This document shows positions 1 to 9,548 of a stretch of DNA of 64,000 bases, piece by piece. Position numbers and translations under genes: made by a program. Where the stretch lies: contig LSRX01000514.1 of NCBI GenBank assembly GCA_001939145.1, positions 443,654 to 507,653 of the forward strand, given 5' to 3'. Each line of letters opens with the position of its first letter. Positions within the stretch are counted from its first letter, which is position 1. The DNA comes from Symbiodinium microadriaticum (lineage: Eukaryota; Sar; Dinophyceae; Suessiales; Symbiodiniaceae). Below the pieces are notes generated by a model. It was not told the DNA's origin. It worked only from the letters and a program-made list of their open reading frames with translations, and did not search any database.

Positions 1-64
1 CGGACTTTCGCGTTCAGAGTTCGGAGCCTCCAGGTTGGACGGCTTCGGGTTTTGGGCGTTCCAG
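1..64 (+). CDS. exon candidate, 3' part, unknown protein
   Basis: Open from the window edge, reading RTFAFRVRSLQVGRLRVLGV, and ending in CCAG followed by a GT donor at 65-66 (CAG|GTACTT). A TTTAGGG cluster starts soon after the donor, the arrangement seen at many other exon candidates here. The 5' end lies outside the window and the protein is not recognised. Confidence 0.4.
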
Positions 65-79
65 GTACTTTAGTGTTTT

Positions 80-152
80 GGGGGGTTTAGGGTTTAGGGT
101 TTAGTAGTTTAGGGTTTAGGGTAGTTTAGGGTTTAGGGTTTGGTAGTTTAAG
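80..152 (+). repeat. telomere-like cluster, TTTAGGG orientation
   Basis: About eight TTTAGGG-type units, some shortened to TAGTTTAGGG, directly downstream of the exon candidate at 1-64. Confidence 0.85.
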
Positions 153-588
153 GCTAGATTTGTATTCCGACTCGCATAAAATTAACTCGAGAGCTTCAGG
201 TAACTTCCAAAGATCTCAGAAAGCCTGGTCTTTGGATTTCACAAGCCGGTAAAGCAATTGCTTTTAATATTTGTAGCACGTCGCTTAAAGGATTTTCGGT
301 ATTCGGAACCATAGGGTTATCATATAATGCTTCAGAACTCTATAGTATCTGAGTCGGCAGAAGCCTAGACCCTACCCCCCCCCCCCTCCAAAAGAGCTTT
401 AACGTGACATGTTGCTCAGACCCGCGAGAGTAGTTGCTTTCCAGAGTTGCCTGACTCTCTTGTTCTACAGGACCATCGCCATGGATGAGAGATCCCCAAA
501 CTTTTTACTACAACTAACTCTCAGCCTCCGAAGAGCCCCAAGAAACATTATGTAGTTAGTCAGCTTTTTGGGCCATATACAGGTCAAT

Positions 589-630
589 ACCCTAAACCCT
601 AAGCCGCCCTAAACCCTAAACTCTAAACCT
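589..630 (-). repeat. telomere-like cluster, CCCTAAA orientation
   Basis: Short CCCTAAA run immediately upstream of the exon candidate at 635-726. A matching TTTAGGG run lies just after that exon, at 736-766. Confidence 0.8.
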
Positions 631-634
631 TTAG

Positions 635-726
635 ATGCCGGGGTGCCTTCCAAGCCGAGAGGTCGACTTTTCCGCCTGCCGTGACCTGGGTGTGCCCGCA
701 GGCAGACCGCAAAGAGAGGAATTCAG
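635..726 (+). CDS. exon candidate, unknown protein
   Basis: Follows TTTAG| at 634 and ends in CAG|GTAACT (donor 727-728), a strong donor. Two frames are open: one starts MPGCLPSREVDFSACRDLGV, the other contains GAFQAERSTFPPAVTWVC. Splice logic cannot choose between them. CCCTAAA lies on the left and TTTAGGG on the right. Confidence 0.45.
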
Positions 727-944
727 GTAACTAATTAGGGTTTAGGGTTTCAGGTTTAGGGTTAGGCAACTAAGATTGCTTGGAGGGTCAGGGGACTTGG
801 GTAAGTAGTTATGTTGTGAGGGTATTGGTATCATAACCCCAATCAAGACCCCTTTCAGGGTACTCCGACCCTCCATCCAAACCATGAAGTGCGCCACACC
901 ATAGGTTGCCTTATGCCGAACTCCTGTAAAGGCCAAAAACATAA

Positions 945-1078
945 GACCCTGAACACTAAACCCTAAAACCCCAATCCCTGAACCCTAAACCCCTAACCCC
1001 CTTAAACCCCTAATCCCCTGAACCCTAACCCCTAAATCCCTAATCCTCTAAACCCTAAACCCCTAATCCCTACTGCCC
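945..1078 (-). repeat. telomere-like cluster, CCCTAAA orientation
   Basis: Dense CCCTAAA/CCCCTAAA units, some degraded to CCCTAATC, preceding the exon candidate at 1167. Confidence 0.85.
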
Positions 1079-1166
1079 TAATGCCCGAAGTGTTCGCTCA
1101 AAAAGCCGGAAGCCTGCCATGCCCGAACATGTTGCTTCCAAGGGAGAACTTATTCATGCACTCAAG

Positions 1167-1453
1167 ATGAAGCCCGGAAGGCATGGATGAGGATGGGGGC
1201 GTATCTGGCACAGGACAACAAGAAGCTGGACTACATCATGAAGTTCACCGAGCAGTACGATGCGTGCAGAAAGTATCATGTGACCGACATCTACGGCTCC
1301 AAAAAAGCTGAGTATGAGTGGGGCAAGGAGCTCGGTGCTGCGCAACGCAAAGAATTCCGAGCACTTCTGGAGTCCATGTATGCTGAGCGTGAGCATGAAG
1401 CTTTCTTGAAGACGATGCAGGAGCTTGCGGCAGAGGCAAGAGCATCTGCTTGA
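1167..1453 (+). CDS. exon candidate rich in Lys/Glu, unknown protein
   Basis: One of the longest protein-like segments outside the BTB gene. After CAAG| at 1166 it reads DEARKAWMRMGAYLAQDNKK and later YGSKKAEYEWGKELGAAQRK and HEAFLKTMQELAAEARASA before TGA at 1451-1453. The charged, helix-prone composition differs sharply from the flanking repeats. A GC donor (GAG|GCAAG at 1436) could end the exon before the stop. The frame is also open upstream to 1082. Family not recognised. Confidence 0.5.
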
Positions 1454-1496
1454 GCAGAAACCAGTCGCACCAGCAGCAGTGTACAGATATGCACCC

Positions 1497-1596
1497 CTAA
1501 GCCCCTAAACCCCTCATCCCTAAACCCTAAACCCTTAAACCCATAAACCCTAAACCGTTAAACACCTCAAACCCTAATCCCCATATTCCCCTAAAC
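1497..1596 (-). repeat. telomere-like cluster, CCCTAAA orientation
   Basis: CCCCTAAA/CCCTAAA units between the exon candidates at 1167-1453 and 1611-1688. Confidence 0.8.
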
Positions 1597-1610
1597 TTCA
1601 GCTAAGACAG

Positions 1611-1688
1611 GCTTGGCCCCGGGTTCCCTTCGCCGTGGCGGCGACCTACGCGGCAGGATCAGGTGCCTCGAGTTCTGTAGCGCTGAAG
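1611..1688 (+). CDS. exon candidate, unknown protein
   Basis: Starts after GACAG|G and ends GAAG|GTTTAC (donor 1689-1690). The frame that best fits a protein reads LAPGSLRRGGDLRGRIRCLE, but the other two frames are also largely open. CCCTAAA lies on the left and a TTTAGGG cluster on the right. Confidence 0.4.
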
Positions 1689-1812
1689 GTTTACAGGGTT
1701 TATGGGTTTTTAGGGCCTTCAGGGCTTTTTAGATGTTTTGGGTTTATAGGGTTTAGGGTTTAGAGGGTTTAGGGTTTAGGGTTTATAGGGTTTAGGGGTT
1801 TAGGCTTTCAGC
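1689..1812 (+). repeat. telomere-like cluster, TTTAGGG orientation
   Basis: GGGTTTATAGGGTTTAGGG-type units directly after the exon candidate at 1611-1688. Weaker TTTAGGG/TTTAGGC units continue at 2005-2065. Confidence 0.8.
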
Positions 1813-2223
1813 TTCGAGGTGTCGCGGTTTAGGAGTTAAGGTATAGGATTTGGAGTTTCAGGTTTTTTGTTCACGGTTTTGGGGATTCGCGGGCATGGAG
1901 GGGGGGGTTGTTTGTAGGTGTAGGTTTGAGTGCCGAGGGGATTCGGGGTTTGTCCTTTAGGCTGAGGGTCGAAGGATGCACAATCTATGGAGCCTTGTTT
2001 CAAGGTCTAGGGTTTAGTATTAGGCTTTGTAGGGTTTAGGCTTTAGGCTTTAGGGTTTGAGGCTCCCGGAACGATTGGTTGGTAGGGTCGAGGCTGTGGT
2101 CTAGGCCCGCGTTGCCTTGGAAGCGACTTAGCGTGCTTTGGGCTTTGGTGCTCTAGAACCCCTTGCAGTATGTACTTAAGCCTTAAACGGGCTCCTCCTA
2201 CCTATGTACTTTAAGGCCTAAGC

Positions 2224-2309
2224 ATGGACAAGATGGGTACATGCAGCCCCTGGGTGATGGACGCACACTTCTTGGACTCAGTCAGGTGGTCTTTGGTAGC
2301 GAGCAGCCC
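2224..2309 (+). CDS. coding-like fragment abutting a MITE
   Basis: Reads MDKMGTCSPWVMDAHFLDSV, then runs into the family A element at 2310. It may be the 5' part of the disrupted coding segment at 2431-2745 or an unrelated ORF; the joint frame with the next fragment is uncertain. Confidence 0.25.
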
Positions 2310-2419
2310 CCCAGAGAGCCCAACACCCCCTTAATGAAGGAATATACCTGAAATCATAATATTAAGGCCCGCAGAATCTAAGGTATATTCCTTATTAGAG
2401 GGGTATTGGGCTCTCTGGG
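2310..2419. mobile_element. family A MITE-like palindrome (copy 1)
   Basis: 110-bp near-palindrome with ends CCCAGAGAGCCC and GGGCTCTCTGGG. It shows the family A subterminal TTAATGAAGGAATATACCT paired with AGGTATATTCCTTATTA. No clear target duplication. Confidence 0.75.
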
Positions 2420-2430
2420 TCAGGGTGCAG

Positions 2431-2745
2431 ATGAAGTGGCTTGCAGCTCTTACCAGGCTCGAGCAGACTCAGCAAGCCAAGAGTTTCCCAGAGACTCCAA
2501 TATCCCTCAATTAGGGAATATACCTTAAATCATACTAGGGTTCCTATTATAATTTAAGGTATGTTCCTGAATTAAGGGATAATGGAGTCTCTGGGTTCAC
2601 TATTACTTTGGCCGAGATCGAGGAGTTGCGAACGGTTGTGCAGGGAGCGATGCGAAAGGTGCAAGGCTTCAGCTTGACGTGGAGGACTCGCGCCACCGAG
2701 TCATCCGAGGGTTCAAGAGCCCCTGAAGCCCCTAACCTGCGATAA
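2431..2745 (+). CDS. coding segment interrupted by a family A MITE
   Basis: Left part 2431-2484 reads MKWLAALTRLEQTQQAKS; right part 2596-2745 reads FTITLAEIEELRTVVQGAMR, continues KVQGFSLTWRTRATESSE and stops at TAA 2743-2745. The element between them is 109 bp. Removing it with 2 bp of flank (111 bp in all) brings both parts into one frame. Without removal the frame is lost. The product looks helical and charged; not recognised. It could be a pseudogene or an exon carrying a spliced element. Confidence 0.45.
2487..2595. mobile_element. family A MITE-like palindrome (copy 2), inside coding segment
   Basis: Ends CCCAGAGACTCC and GGAGTCTCTGGG. The arms contain AGGGAATATACCTTAAAT and ATTTAAGGTATGTTCCT. 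It separates two coding-like halves. Confidence 0.8.
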
Positions 2746-2759
2746 GTTCGGTCTTTCAC

Positions 2760-3700
2760 ACGTTTGGGATTTGGGAATACTGTCCTAAATCCTAAACCAA
2801 CAGACCAAACCCTAAACCCTAAACCCTAACAAAACAAGCAATCAGACAAGTATGTTTCGATCCCAGTAGTCACTCCTGGGGGCTAAGATACGTTTATGGC
2901 TAAACTGAAGCGTGTATAGTGGGCCTTGCAGGCAGGAGACAGCAAGGTTCTTGAGGGTTCTAATCCGGCTGAATCGGATTTCTACAGGCATCTCAAGTCT
3001 TCTGGATGTACGTAGTTCGTGTGCCTGGGTTTAGGGTTTAGGGTTGTCTGCATTCGTTCTCGTGTCTTCTCGGAGGTGGTGCAGCTCCGGCCAGAATCCC
3101 CGAAGCCTTTTCCCTAAACCCTACCTGGACCCAAAAGATATATATATATATCCCCCAGCCCTAATCATAAAGCCTAAACCTCCACATGCCCGGTGAAGCC
3201 CCGTTTAAAGCTCAACTCTTCATTCAAACAACGAAGCCTTTTCCTTAGAGCTTGAAGCCCAATTTTTTTGAACTTAGGGTTTAAGGCTTTGGAGCTTTGG
3301 GATGTTTTAAGGACGGGGCGTACTTGGTGAATAGTTTTTGTTTTGTTTTCATGTTGTTGTGGTTCAAGTAGTTTTATGGCTTTTGGCAGTTGGGGTTTGG
3401 GTATTTCTGGTTTTGGGGGTGTCGTGTTGACTTAAAGCTCTCAGGAGGGCTTGGTAATCGTGCATTTAGAGCTTAGGGTTTAGGGCTTAGGCACACTGTG
3501 ACATGGCGTCGGTGACGGTCGCCCGACTGCCTGTCCTGGCGGTAGGAGTACAGACCCATTGGCTTATGCAGACTGCGTGCAGCGTCCCGCAGAAGACACA
3601 AGGACGCTGCAGTATCTAGTCTTCCCTGGATGCCGGCTTGATGCCATAATTAACTCGCGATTTGGATGCGGGGGTAGGCCTTGCTGAGACCTGCAGCCCA
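2760..3700. other. repeat-rich stretch without recognisable gene
   Basis: Holds CCCTAAA clusters at 2785-2830 and 3110-3122, a short TA repeat at 3139-3150, TTTAGGG units at 3028-3045 and 3473-3492, and otherwise unique sequence with no convincing exon. Confidence 0.6.
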
Positions 3701-3965
3701 AACAAAAGAAATTTAAAAGACCCCAAAATAAGGAACCCTACCAAGGCAGGTTCTGGTAGGCTCTTGGGCTACTAGGATGTCCGACGTGCTGCTACCCCAT
3801 GGTCCCTCAAACCGGGGGGGGGGGGGGGGGGGTGGGGGAGCCAACATGGCGAGCTTCAGGAAACAGGGGACACCCTTGAACAGCAGTATCTTCACTGTCG
3901 GCTCTCTGCTTAGATGTACTTCTCAATATTAAGAATCCCGCCAAACTTTTTCAATTTACAGCCCC

Positions 3966-4110
3966 CTAGACCCTAAACCCTAAACCCCCCAGACGCCAAA
4001 CCTTTTAGGTTCAGGGTTAAACCCCCTAAACCCTAAATCCTAAATCCCCTAAACCCTAAACCCCTTAGGGTTCAGGGTTAAATCTAAACCCTAAACCCTA
4101 AACCCCAAGC
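3966..4110 (-). repeat. telomere-like cluster, CCCTAAA orientation
   Basis: CCCTAAA/CCCCTAAA units with TTAGGGTTCAGGGTTAAA interruptions, immediately upstream of the exon candidate at 4122. Repeated in the duplicate copy at 4452-4596. Confidence 0.8.
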
Positions 4111-4121
4111 CCTTTCGACAG

Positions 4122-4202
4122 TGTTCGCCGAGGCTGGGAGCTTTCCGCGCTCGCTGCAGCGAGCCGATTTGGTGGCAATTGGGGGCTTGTCGATTCCTTT
4201 TG
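4122..4202 (+). CDS. exon candidate, unknown protein
   Basis: Clean 81-nt segment: acceptor TTCGACAG| at 4121, donor TTTTG|GTTTAGGG at 4203. It reads FAEAGSFPRSLQRADLVAIG then GLSIPF in one frame. The left flank is CCCTAAA and the right flank begins TTTAGGG within the donor itself. This is the clearest example of the telomere-bracketed exon layout. Also present at 4608-4688 in the duplicated block. Confidence 0.5.
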
Positions 4203-4278
4203 GTTTAGGGTTTGGGGTTTAGGGGGGTTTGGACGCTTAGGTTTGAGAGATTCAGAGTTTTAAGGGTTTGGGGCTTAT

Positions 4279-4279
4279 N
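4279..4279. other. single N, probable assembly gap
   Basis: An unresolved base beside a long G homopolymer and between two copies of a 438-bp repeat. Confidence 0.9.
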
Positions 4280-4326
4280 GGGGGGGGGGGGGGGCAGGGA
4301 GTCACTACTCTGTAGTTCACATGCAA

Positions 4327-4764
4327 CCAACATGGCGAGCTTCAGGAAACAGGGGACACCCTTGAACAGCAGTATCTTCACTGTCGGCTCTCTGCTTAGA
4401 TGTACTTCTCAATATTAAGAATCCCGCCAAACTTTTTCAATTTACAGCCCCCTAGACCCTAAACCCTAAACCCCCCAGACGCCAAACCTTTTAGGTTCAG
4501 GGTTAAACCCCCTAAACCCTAAATCCTAAATCCCCTAAACCCTAAACCCCTTAGGGTTCAGGGTTAAATCTAAACCCTAAACCCTAAACCCCAAGCCCTT
4601 TCGACAGTGTTCGCCGAGGCTGGGAGCTTTCCGCGCTCGCTGCAGCGAGCCGATTTGGTGGCAATTGGGGGCTTGTCGATTCCTTTTGGTTTAGGGTTTG
4701 GGGTTTAGGGGGGTTTGGACGCTTAGGTTTGAGAGATTCAGAGTTTTAAGGGTTTGGGGCTTAT
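4327..4764. repeat. 438-bp direct duplicate, copy 2
   Basis: Second copy of 3841-4278. It includes the duplicated exon candidate at 4608-4688 and the CCCTAAA and TTTAGGG clusters. Sequence continues from it into unique DNA at 4765. Confidence 0.8.
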
Positions 4765-5270
4765 AGGGTTAATAGGGCTTATAGGGTGTGTAGGGTTTCT
4801 AGGGTTTACAGGGTTTATAGGGGTTTACGGTTTTAGGGTTTGAGGGCTTCAGGATCTAAGGGGTTGGAGTTTAGGGATTTGGTTCCTTTAGGGCAAGCGT
4901 TTAAGTGTCCATTATACGGGTTCTGTAAGAGGGCCTATCGGGGTTGGGGGTTTACAACGTGAGGGGCCTCGATGAGTAAAACAGGGGATCGTTTACGGGT
5001 TCGAGATGGGTTCCATGCGCAAGAAGGATTTTAGGATTTAGGATTCAAGGCGATATAAGGGTGTAGTTAGAGTTAAACAGAGCAATAAGGGGACCAGTTT
5101 GCAGGGTGTTGCTTTTACGGTTTTAGAGCAATGGGTGAGAGAAAAGCGATGTTGGGCTTAAGTCGGGTTTGGGGTGCCCTGTAATTGCCGGCTTTTGAGC
5201 CCAAAGGGTCAAACCCCTGAACCCTAAACCCCTAAACCCCTAAACTTTAAACCCTAATCCCCACGTCAAG

Positions 5271-5330
5271 AGGGAGTGGCATCCTCCAGGCATGGCCTTC
5301 CAGATGAAGGGCCGAAAGACCAGAAGACCC
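5271..5330 (+). CDS. short exon candidate
   Basis: After GTCAAG| at 5270 and a CCCTAAA cluster (5216-5262) the sequence reads REWHPPGMAFQMKGRKTRRP, then TAG. Weak: short, no clear donor. Confidence 0.25.
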
Positions 5331-5927
5331 TAGGAAAGGACGGCAAACCCAAAGCCGAGGGCTTGCTGACCTGCGACGGCGAACGATTCTCATCCAGGGA
5401 ACTATAGATTTCGCCACAGTGGTCGTCCTGACCAAGCAGCACAGCTCTGCGGCACGGACTGGAGTGTTGGCGCCTCTAGCATCATGCACACACATGCCGT
5501 GTCTGGCTCGACTCTGGTATGCCTGAAGTCAGATGGTCTAGGGGCTTCTGGGCGTTCGGATATGCTGCGCTCGGCTGTTGTTTACAGTCGGCACGACGGT
5601 GTGTCGGAAATGGGGGCTAAAGCCAGAACCCAGTGAGTCCCCAACACGCTTGACCCAAAACGCACCTAAACCAAACCCGAAACCCTGAACCCTGGGATTT
5701 TGGAGTCAAGGGTGAGGGGTGCCCTGCAAATTGAGACGCCCTTAACCCTGAGCCCTGAACCCTACTTCTCTGAACTTCTCCTCTTATTCCCTACATCATG
5801 ACTAGGTATGGATTGGGGATGCTTTTTCAACTTCCCTCACACTCATTACTGTGTAATTCAGAGCCCTATAGTTACCAAATAGTTTTGGGGACTCCTGAAA
5901 TCGACACCAAACCTGACGGCCCGAAGC

Positions 5928-6056
5928 TCTCCCTGAACCCTAAAGCCTAAACCCCTACACCCTAAAGCCTAAACCCCTAAACCCTAAAGTACTAAACCCT
6001 AGACCCTAAACCCCTAAACCCTAAAAACCCCTAAACCCTAAACCCTATAAACCCCT
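5928..6056 (-). repeat. telomere-like cluster, CCCTAAA orientation
   Basis: Array of CCCTAAA and CCCCTAAA units with AACCCTATAAACCCC at its end, just before the acceptor at 6074. Confidence 0.85.
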
Positions 6057-6074
6057 CTCCGCACCCTCGCGCAG

Positions 6075-6130
6075 TACGAAGAATGAAGAGGATGAGCGAT
6101 CCCCCAGGCCGGTGCTCGGGGTCTGCTGAG
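6075..6130 (+). CDS. short exon candidate
   Basis: Acceptor CGCGCAG| at 6074; possible GA donor TGAG|GATTTAGGG at 6131. Open frames read TKNEEDERSPRPVLGV or RRMKRMSDPPGRCSGSAE. CCCTAAA lies before it and TTTAGGG after it. Confidence 0.35.
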
Positions 6131-6429
6131 GATTTAGGGCTTTTCCGGCTGTATAAGCTTGAGAGTTCAAAAGGGGTTTGGGGTTTAGAGTTCAATTGGG
6201 TTTGGGGTTTAGAGCTGAAAAGAGTTTGGGGTTTAGAGCTAAAAAGGGTTTGGGTTTAGGGTCTTAAGTTTTAGGACAAGTACCAGTGTTCAGGTTGAGG
6301 GCTATTAAGGGTTTAGGGTTTAGGCTTTGCCAGAACCACCAGGTGCCCCTTTGAAAAGGCCCTTCTGGTCCTTGACAGGGGGTATGTCGGCCTAACGAGA
6401 TGGTCCAGGTAGTTTGGGGGTCTGGGTGC

Positions 6430-6592
6430 TGGTTTGGGTTTAGGGGTGTAGGGGTTTAGGGGTTTAGGGTTTAGGGGTTTAGGGTTTAGGGGTTGAGGGG
6501 TCTAGGGTTTTAGGGTTTAGGGGTTAGGGGTTTAGGGGTTTAGGGGCTTAGGGGCTTAGGGTTTAGGGGTTTGTGCTTTAGGCTTTTGGGTT
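6430..6592 (+). repeat. telomere-like cluster, TTTAGGG/TTTAGGGG
   Basis: Nearly continuous GGGGTTTAGGG units with variable G number, about 160 bp. Confidence 0.9.
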
Positions 6593-6677
6593 GGCTCCCA
6601 CTGGGCCAGTGGCCGCCTCTTTGGCGAAGACCTCTAGCCCCGCTCCCTGATTGGCTGCGATTCACGGTGAACTAAAG

Positions 6678-6772
6678 GGGCCTTGATAATTAAGATAGGG
6701 TTCCAGGGTATTTATACTATACGTTTTCACAAGGACCCCCAAAATAGTATAGGTAATATTATTTAGGCTTCT
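6678..6772. mobile_element. family I palindromic element
   Basis: Near-palindrome starting AGGGGCCTTGATAATTA and ending ATATTATTTAGGCTTCTA. Related in layout to 49386-49491 (TGTAGGGGCCTTAATAATTA at its left end). Confidence 0.5.
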
Positions 6773-6803
6773 ATGTTCGGCCACCGGTTGTCGGGTTCAT
6801 GAG

Positions 6804-6900
6804 AAGATGATGAGCAGCGACCCCTCGCGAACCTCTCCGTCAGGAGGATCTCGACTGTCTCCAGTGCCTCTGCGGGCGTGGATGTCTCCTACGAGGCAGG
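6804..6900 (+). CDS. exon candidate, unknown protein
   Basis: After ATGAG| at 6803 one frame reads DDEQRPLANLSVRRISTVSS then ASAGVDVSYEA, up to GCAGG|GTCTAATC (donor 6901). Composition is strongly protein-like. A second frame (MSSDPSRTSPSGG) is open too. It is followed by a head-to-head CCCTAAA/TTTAGGG junction at 6915-6955. Confidence 0.45.
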
Positions 6901-6914
6901 GTCTAATCCTCCAA

Positions 6915-6956
6915 CCCTAACCCTAAACCCTAAAACGGTTTAGGGTTTAGGGTTTA
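6915..6956. repeat. head-to-head telomere-like junction
   Basis: CCCTAACCCTAAACCCTAAAA is followed within a few bases by CGGTTTAGGGTTTAGGG, making a short inverted repeat of telomeric units. Confidence 0.8.
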
Positions 6957-7389
6957 AGGTTTTTTCGGGCTTCTTTGCCCGAGATCTTAAGCCCAAGCAC
7001 CCTCAGCCAGAAAGCCCTAAAGTCCAAGCCCCAACCCTAAAACCCTGAACCCTCACCCGAAGACCGCGATACGACTAGCCGAAACCCGACTTCGATTAGA
7101 CACAGTAATTAGTCTTGTAGATTAAGTTAGTATGTGGGAAAGTGTATGAGAAAGTACTTGGACTCTTAGGGCTTTGTGTATGTATGTGTAAACCCGAAAC
7201 CGAAGCCTGTTTAGGCTTTGGTTTCGAGGGTTTAGGGTTTCGGATTTGAGGTTGTTTGCTGTATGGCTGGTTTGCTCAGATCGTTTTACAGCAGACAAGC
7301 CTGTCAAGTTCAAGACGGAGCTCCTCTTAAAACCAACGGTGCTTAGGGTTTGAGGAGAGTTTTCTTTGTCACTCTTACCCTCATGCTAA

Positions 7390-7460
7390 GAACAGCCGAA
7401 AATCTTCATATAGTATGGTCTTTGGCACCCATAGCCTGAAAAAAGTGAGTCCTTAGAGCC
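7390..7460 (+). repeat. family K dispersed repeat
   Basis: Shares the core ATAGTATGGTCTTTGG...AGCCTGAAAA...GAGTCCTTA with 30003-30072 and 45648-45719, and in reverse with 20103-20150 and 52748-52812. Confidence 0.6.
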
Positions 7461-7832
7461 TTAGGTTTAACCCCTCAGTCCATGAACCTCTTGTCCTGGC
7501 CCAGCTTTGTCTGGAGATGCCTTGGACATGCTACACTGAACCCTAACGCTGCGACAGGGATCGGGGCCTTTCCCTATCTACCCTCGTAGTATGACCCTGT
7601 GGGCTTAGGGTTTACGGTTATGGCTCCCATTAAACCAGACTTTCGAAACCGGTAGCAAAATCTTCGCTTGCATTGAGAGTTCATGTTCCTGGATGTGACT
7701 ATAAGGTTCTGAGTACCCAAAGGAGCGTTATACATCTTCAGCCCTAAAACCTAGACTTCTGCTACCTGCCGAAGCCTTCTAACCAAAAGCAGACCTGAAG
7801 ATAACCGAAATCGCAGCCCCACACTGAACTGG

Positions 7833-7940
7833 GCTCTTGTTAAAGAGTTCAATTTAAGTTAGGATAATACAGAAACCCCGTTATTTACGATCCCTGTTAT
7901 GTTAACTTGAATAGAATTCCTGAACAAGAACCCGGTTAAC
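7833..7940. repeat. single-copy near-palindrome
   Basis: Arms around GGCTCTTGTTAAAGAGTTC and GAATTCCTGAACAAGAACCC with an AT-rich centre. Looks like a MITE but no second copy was found here. Confidence 0.5.
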
Positions 7941-8559
7941 AGTCAAGATCTGCAACCGCAAAAGCAGCACCCAAGCCAATACATTCAAAAAGTGCCTTCG
8001 ACTGAAAGTACAAACCTAAGAGCCAACGACTGAAACCCCAAAACCCTCACCCCGCTCAATCATAAATTCCTAGCCCCAATGTACCCCTAAGTTCTCTCAG
8101 GTCATAACCTGTGAACTCCTCGAATTCGTCCGTTCCCTTGCTGACCTTCGGTGTGCTGTTTTTGGGCGTTGGCTACATACAGGCTTACTGTTTAGGGTTT
8201 AGGGTTTAGGGTTTAGGGCAGTACCTAACTGTTAAGTTGCGTAGAGTCTAGTCTAGGGGAAAAGACAGTCGCGGAACAAGAGAGGCGGCCCAGTCGACAA
8301 AGTCGCACGTCTCCACCGCATCGCGGCCCTCGCGGGTGTCCAGGCTCTCGTGTGTTCTGTTGTCTTGTCAAGACTTTTTTGTTGAGAGCTTTGTATTGGG
8401 TTTTACAAGGTTCTGTCATAGTGTGTTGGGGTTGACTTAATCAGGTCCTGTGCGCAGCTAGGGGGTTTTCTGGTTAAGGGTATCCTCCAATTCAGTCCGG
8501 CTTTCAGGTGGGTCTGGAAGTACGCTTGACCGTCTAGGTACGGCATACGGGCTGAGTTT

Positions 8560-8627
8560 CCCTGGAGCTCCAAAAAGCCCAAAGTAGGTACTATTTACAG
8601 ACTTTAGACCCCAAAGTAGGTACTATT
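8560..8627 (-). mobile_element. family B element, truncated
   Basis: Left arm CCCTGGAGCTCCAAAAAGCCC with both internal AAAGTAGGTACTATT repeats, but the right TIR is missing. A family G element begins within a few bases. Confidence 0.7.
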
Positions 8628-8630
8628 CCC

Positions 8631-8745
8631 TAAGGGTCCGTGCACCCTTATAGTATAACTATACTTAGGCCTTAAAGTACTCCCTATATAGGTCCTTAAT
8701 AGCCAAAGTATATACTATATGGGCACATGGACCCTCAGGGACTTG
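8631..8745. mobile_element. family G palindromic element
   Basis: Ends AAGGGTCCGTGCACCC and GGGCACATGGACCCTCAGG, centre CTCCCTATATAGGTCC. Related copies at 26692, 32396 and 34120. Confidence 0.65.
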
Positions 8746-9438
8746 TATACCCTGGGCCCAGTAACTGAGATCCGTAGAGCGTCGGGTGCAGTCTAGAAGC
8801 CTAACCCGAAGGGTCCAAAGGACCCAATCATAAGGTACTTTGGTTGCGGATAGTAGTTATCTAGGTTCATATTTGGGAGAGTATATGACTATAAGGTACT
8901 TGGGCCCCTAGGCCAAATGAGTAGTTACAACTAGTGTTCCTCTGGCTTTCTGACTATTCTAAAGTATACTATAGTAAGCACCCAAAACGTAAGCACCCCA
9001 AACCCTATTCGGTTTCAATTTATTCAGGCCCCTAGCGTAGGCTCAGGTCCAGGGCTGTGGGGTCCAGGATGCTCCGGGGGGGTTCAGGCTTGTAAAACAA
9101 GACATCTTTCCCTTAGGGTTCCAAGTGTGTCCTAATTCGCCGAGTAGTAAGAGCCCGAAACCCTACACCCGAAACTGCTAAGAGAGACCGGGGCCCCTAA
9201 ACCCTAAAGACTAAATCAGGGCAGGGCAAGGTAGGGAGGGGTAAGGTCGGGTCCCACGCTCCGCCAAAACTAGTCAAACCCCTACCTTGAACCCTTAAAC
9301 CCTGCTGAAGTCTAGACCTTCGACCCAAACTTAAACCTTAACCGCAACTCCCCTGATCTGAAACCTACAAGCCCTCCACTCTAAACCTCCCTAAACCTTA
9401 AGCCCCGAATCCTAAATCCTATAATTAGACCCCATAGA

Positions 9439-9547
9439 CCCTGAGACTCCATTATCCCTTAATTCAGGAACATACCTTAAATTATAATAGGACACCTAAT
9501 AAGATTTAAGGTGTATTCCTTAATGAATTTGATATTGGAGTCTCTGG
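9439..9547. mobile_element. family A MITE-like palindrome (copy 3)
   Basis: CTGAGACTCCATTATCCCTT at the left, GATATTGGAGTCTCTGG at the right. It directly abuts the coding-like segment at 9549. Confidence 0.8.
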
Positions 9548-9548
9548 A

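Larger units (their letters stand above)
3841..4278. repeat. 438-bp direct duplicate, copy 1 (probable assembly artefact)
   Basis: Matches 4327-4764 base for base as far as I can read, at an offset of 486 bp. Copy 1 follows a long G run (about 3814-3831) and ends at a single N (4279), itself followed by another G run. This is the signature of two overlapping contig ends placed side by side. Confidence 0.8.
7100..8550. other. gene-poor stretch with single-copy palindromes
   Basis: No exon candidate stands out. It contains the family K element at 7390-7460, a palindrome at 7833-7940 (arms GGGCTCTTGTTAAAGAGTTCA and its diverged complement), a short TTTAGGG run at 8190-8218, and otherwise unique DNA. 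Confidence 0.55.
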
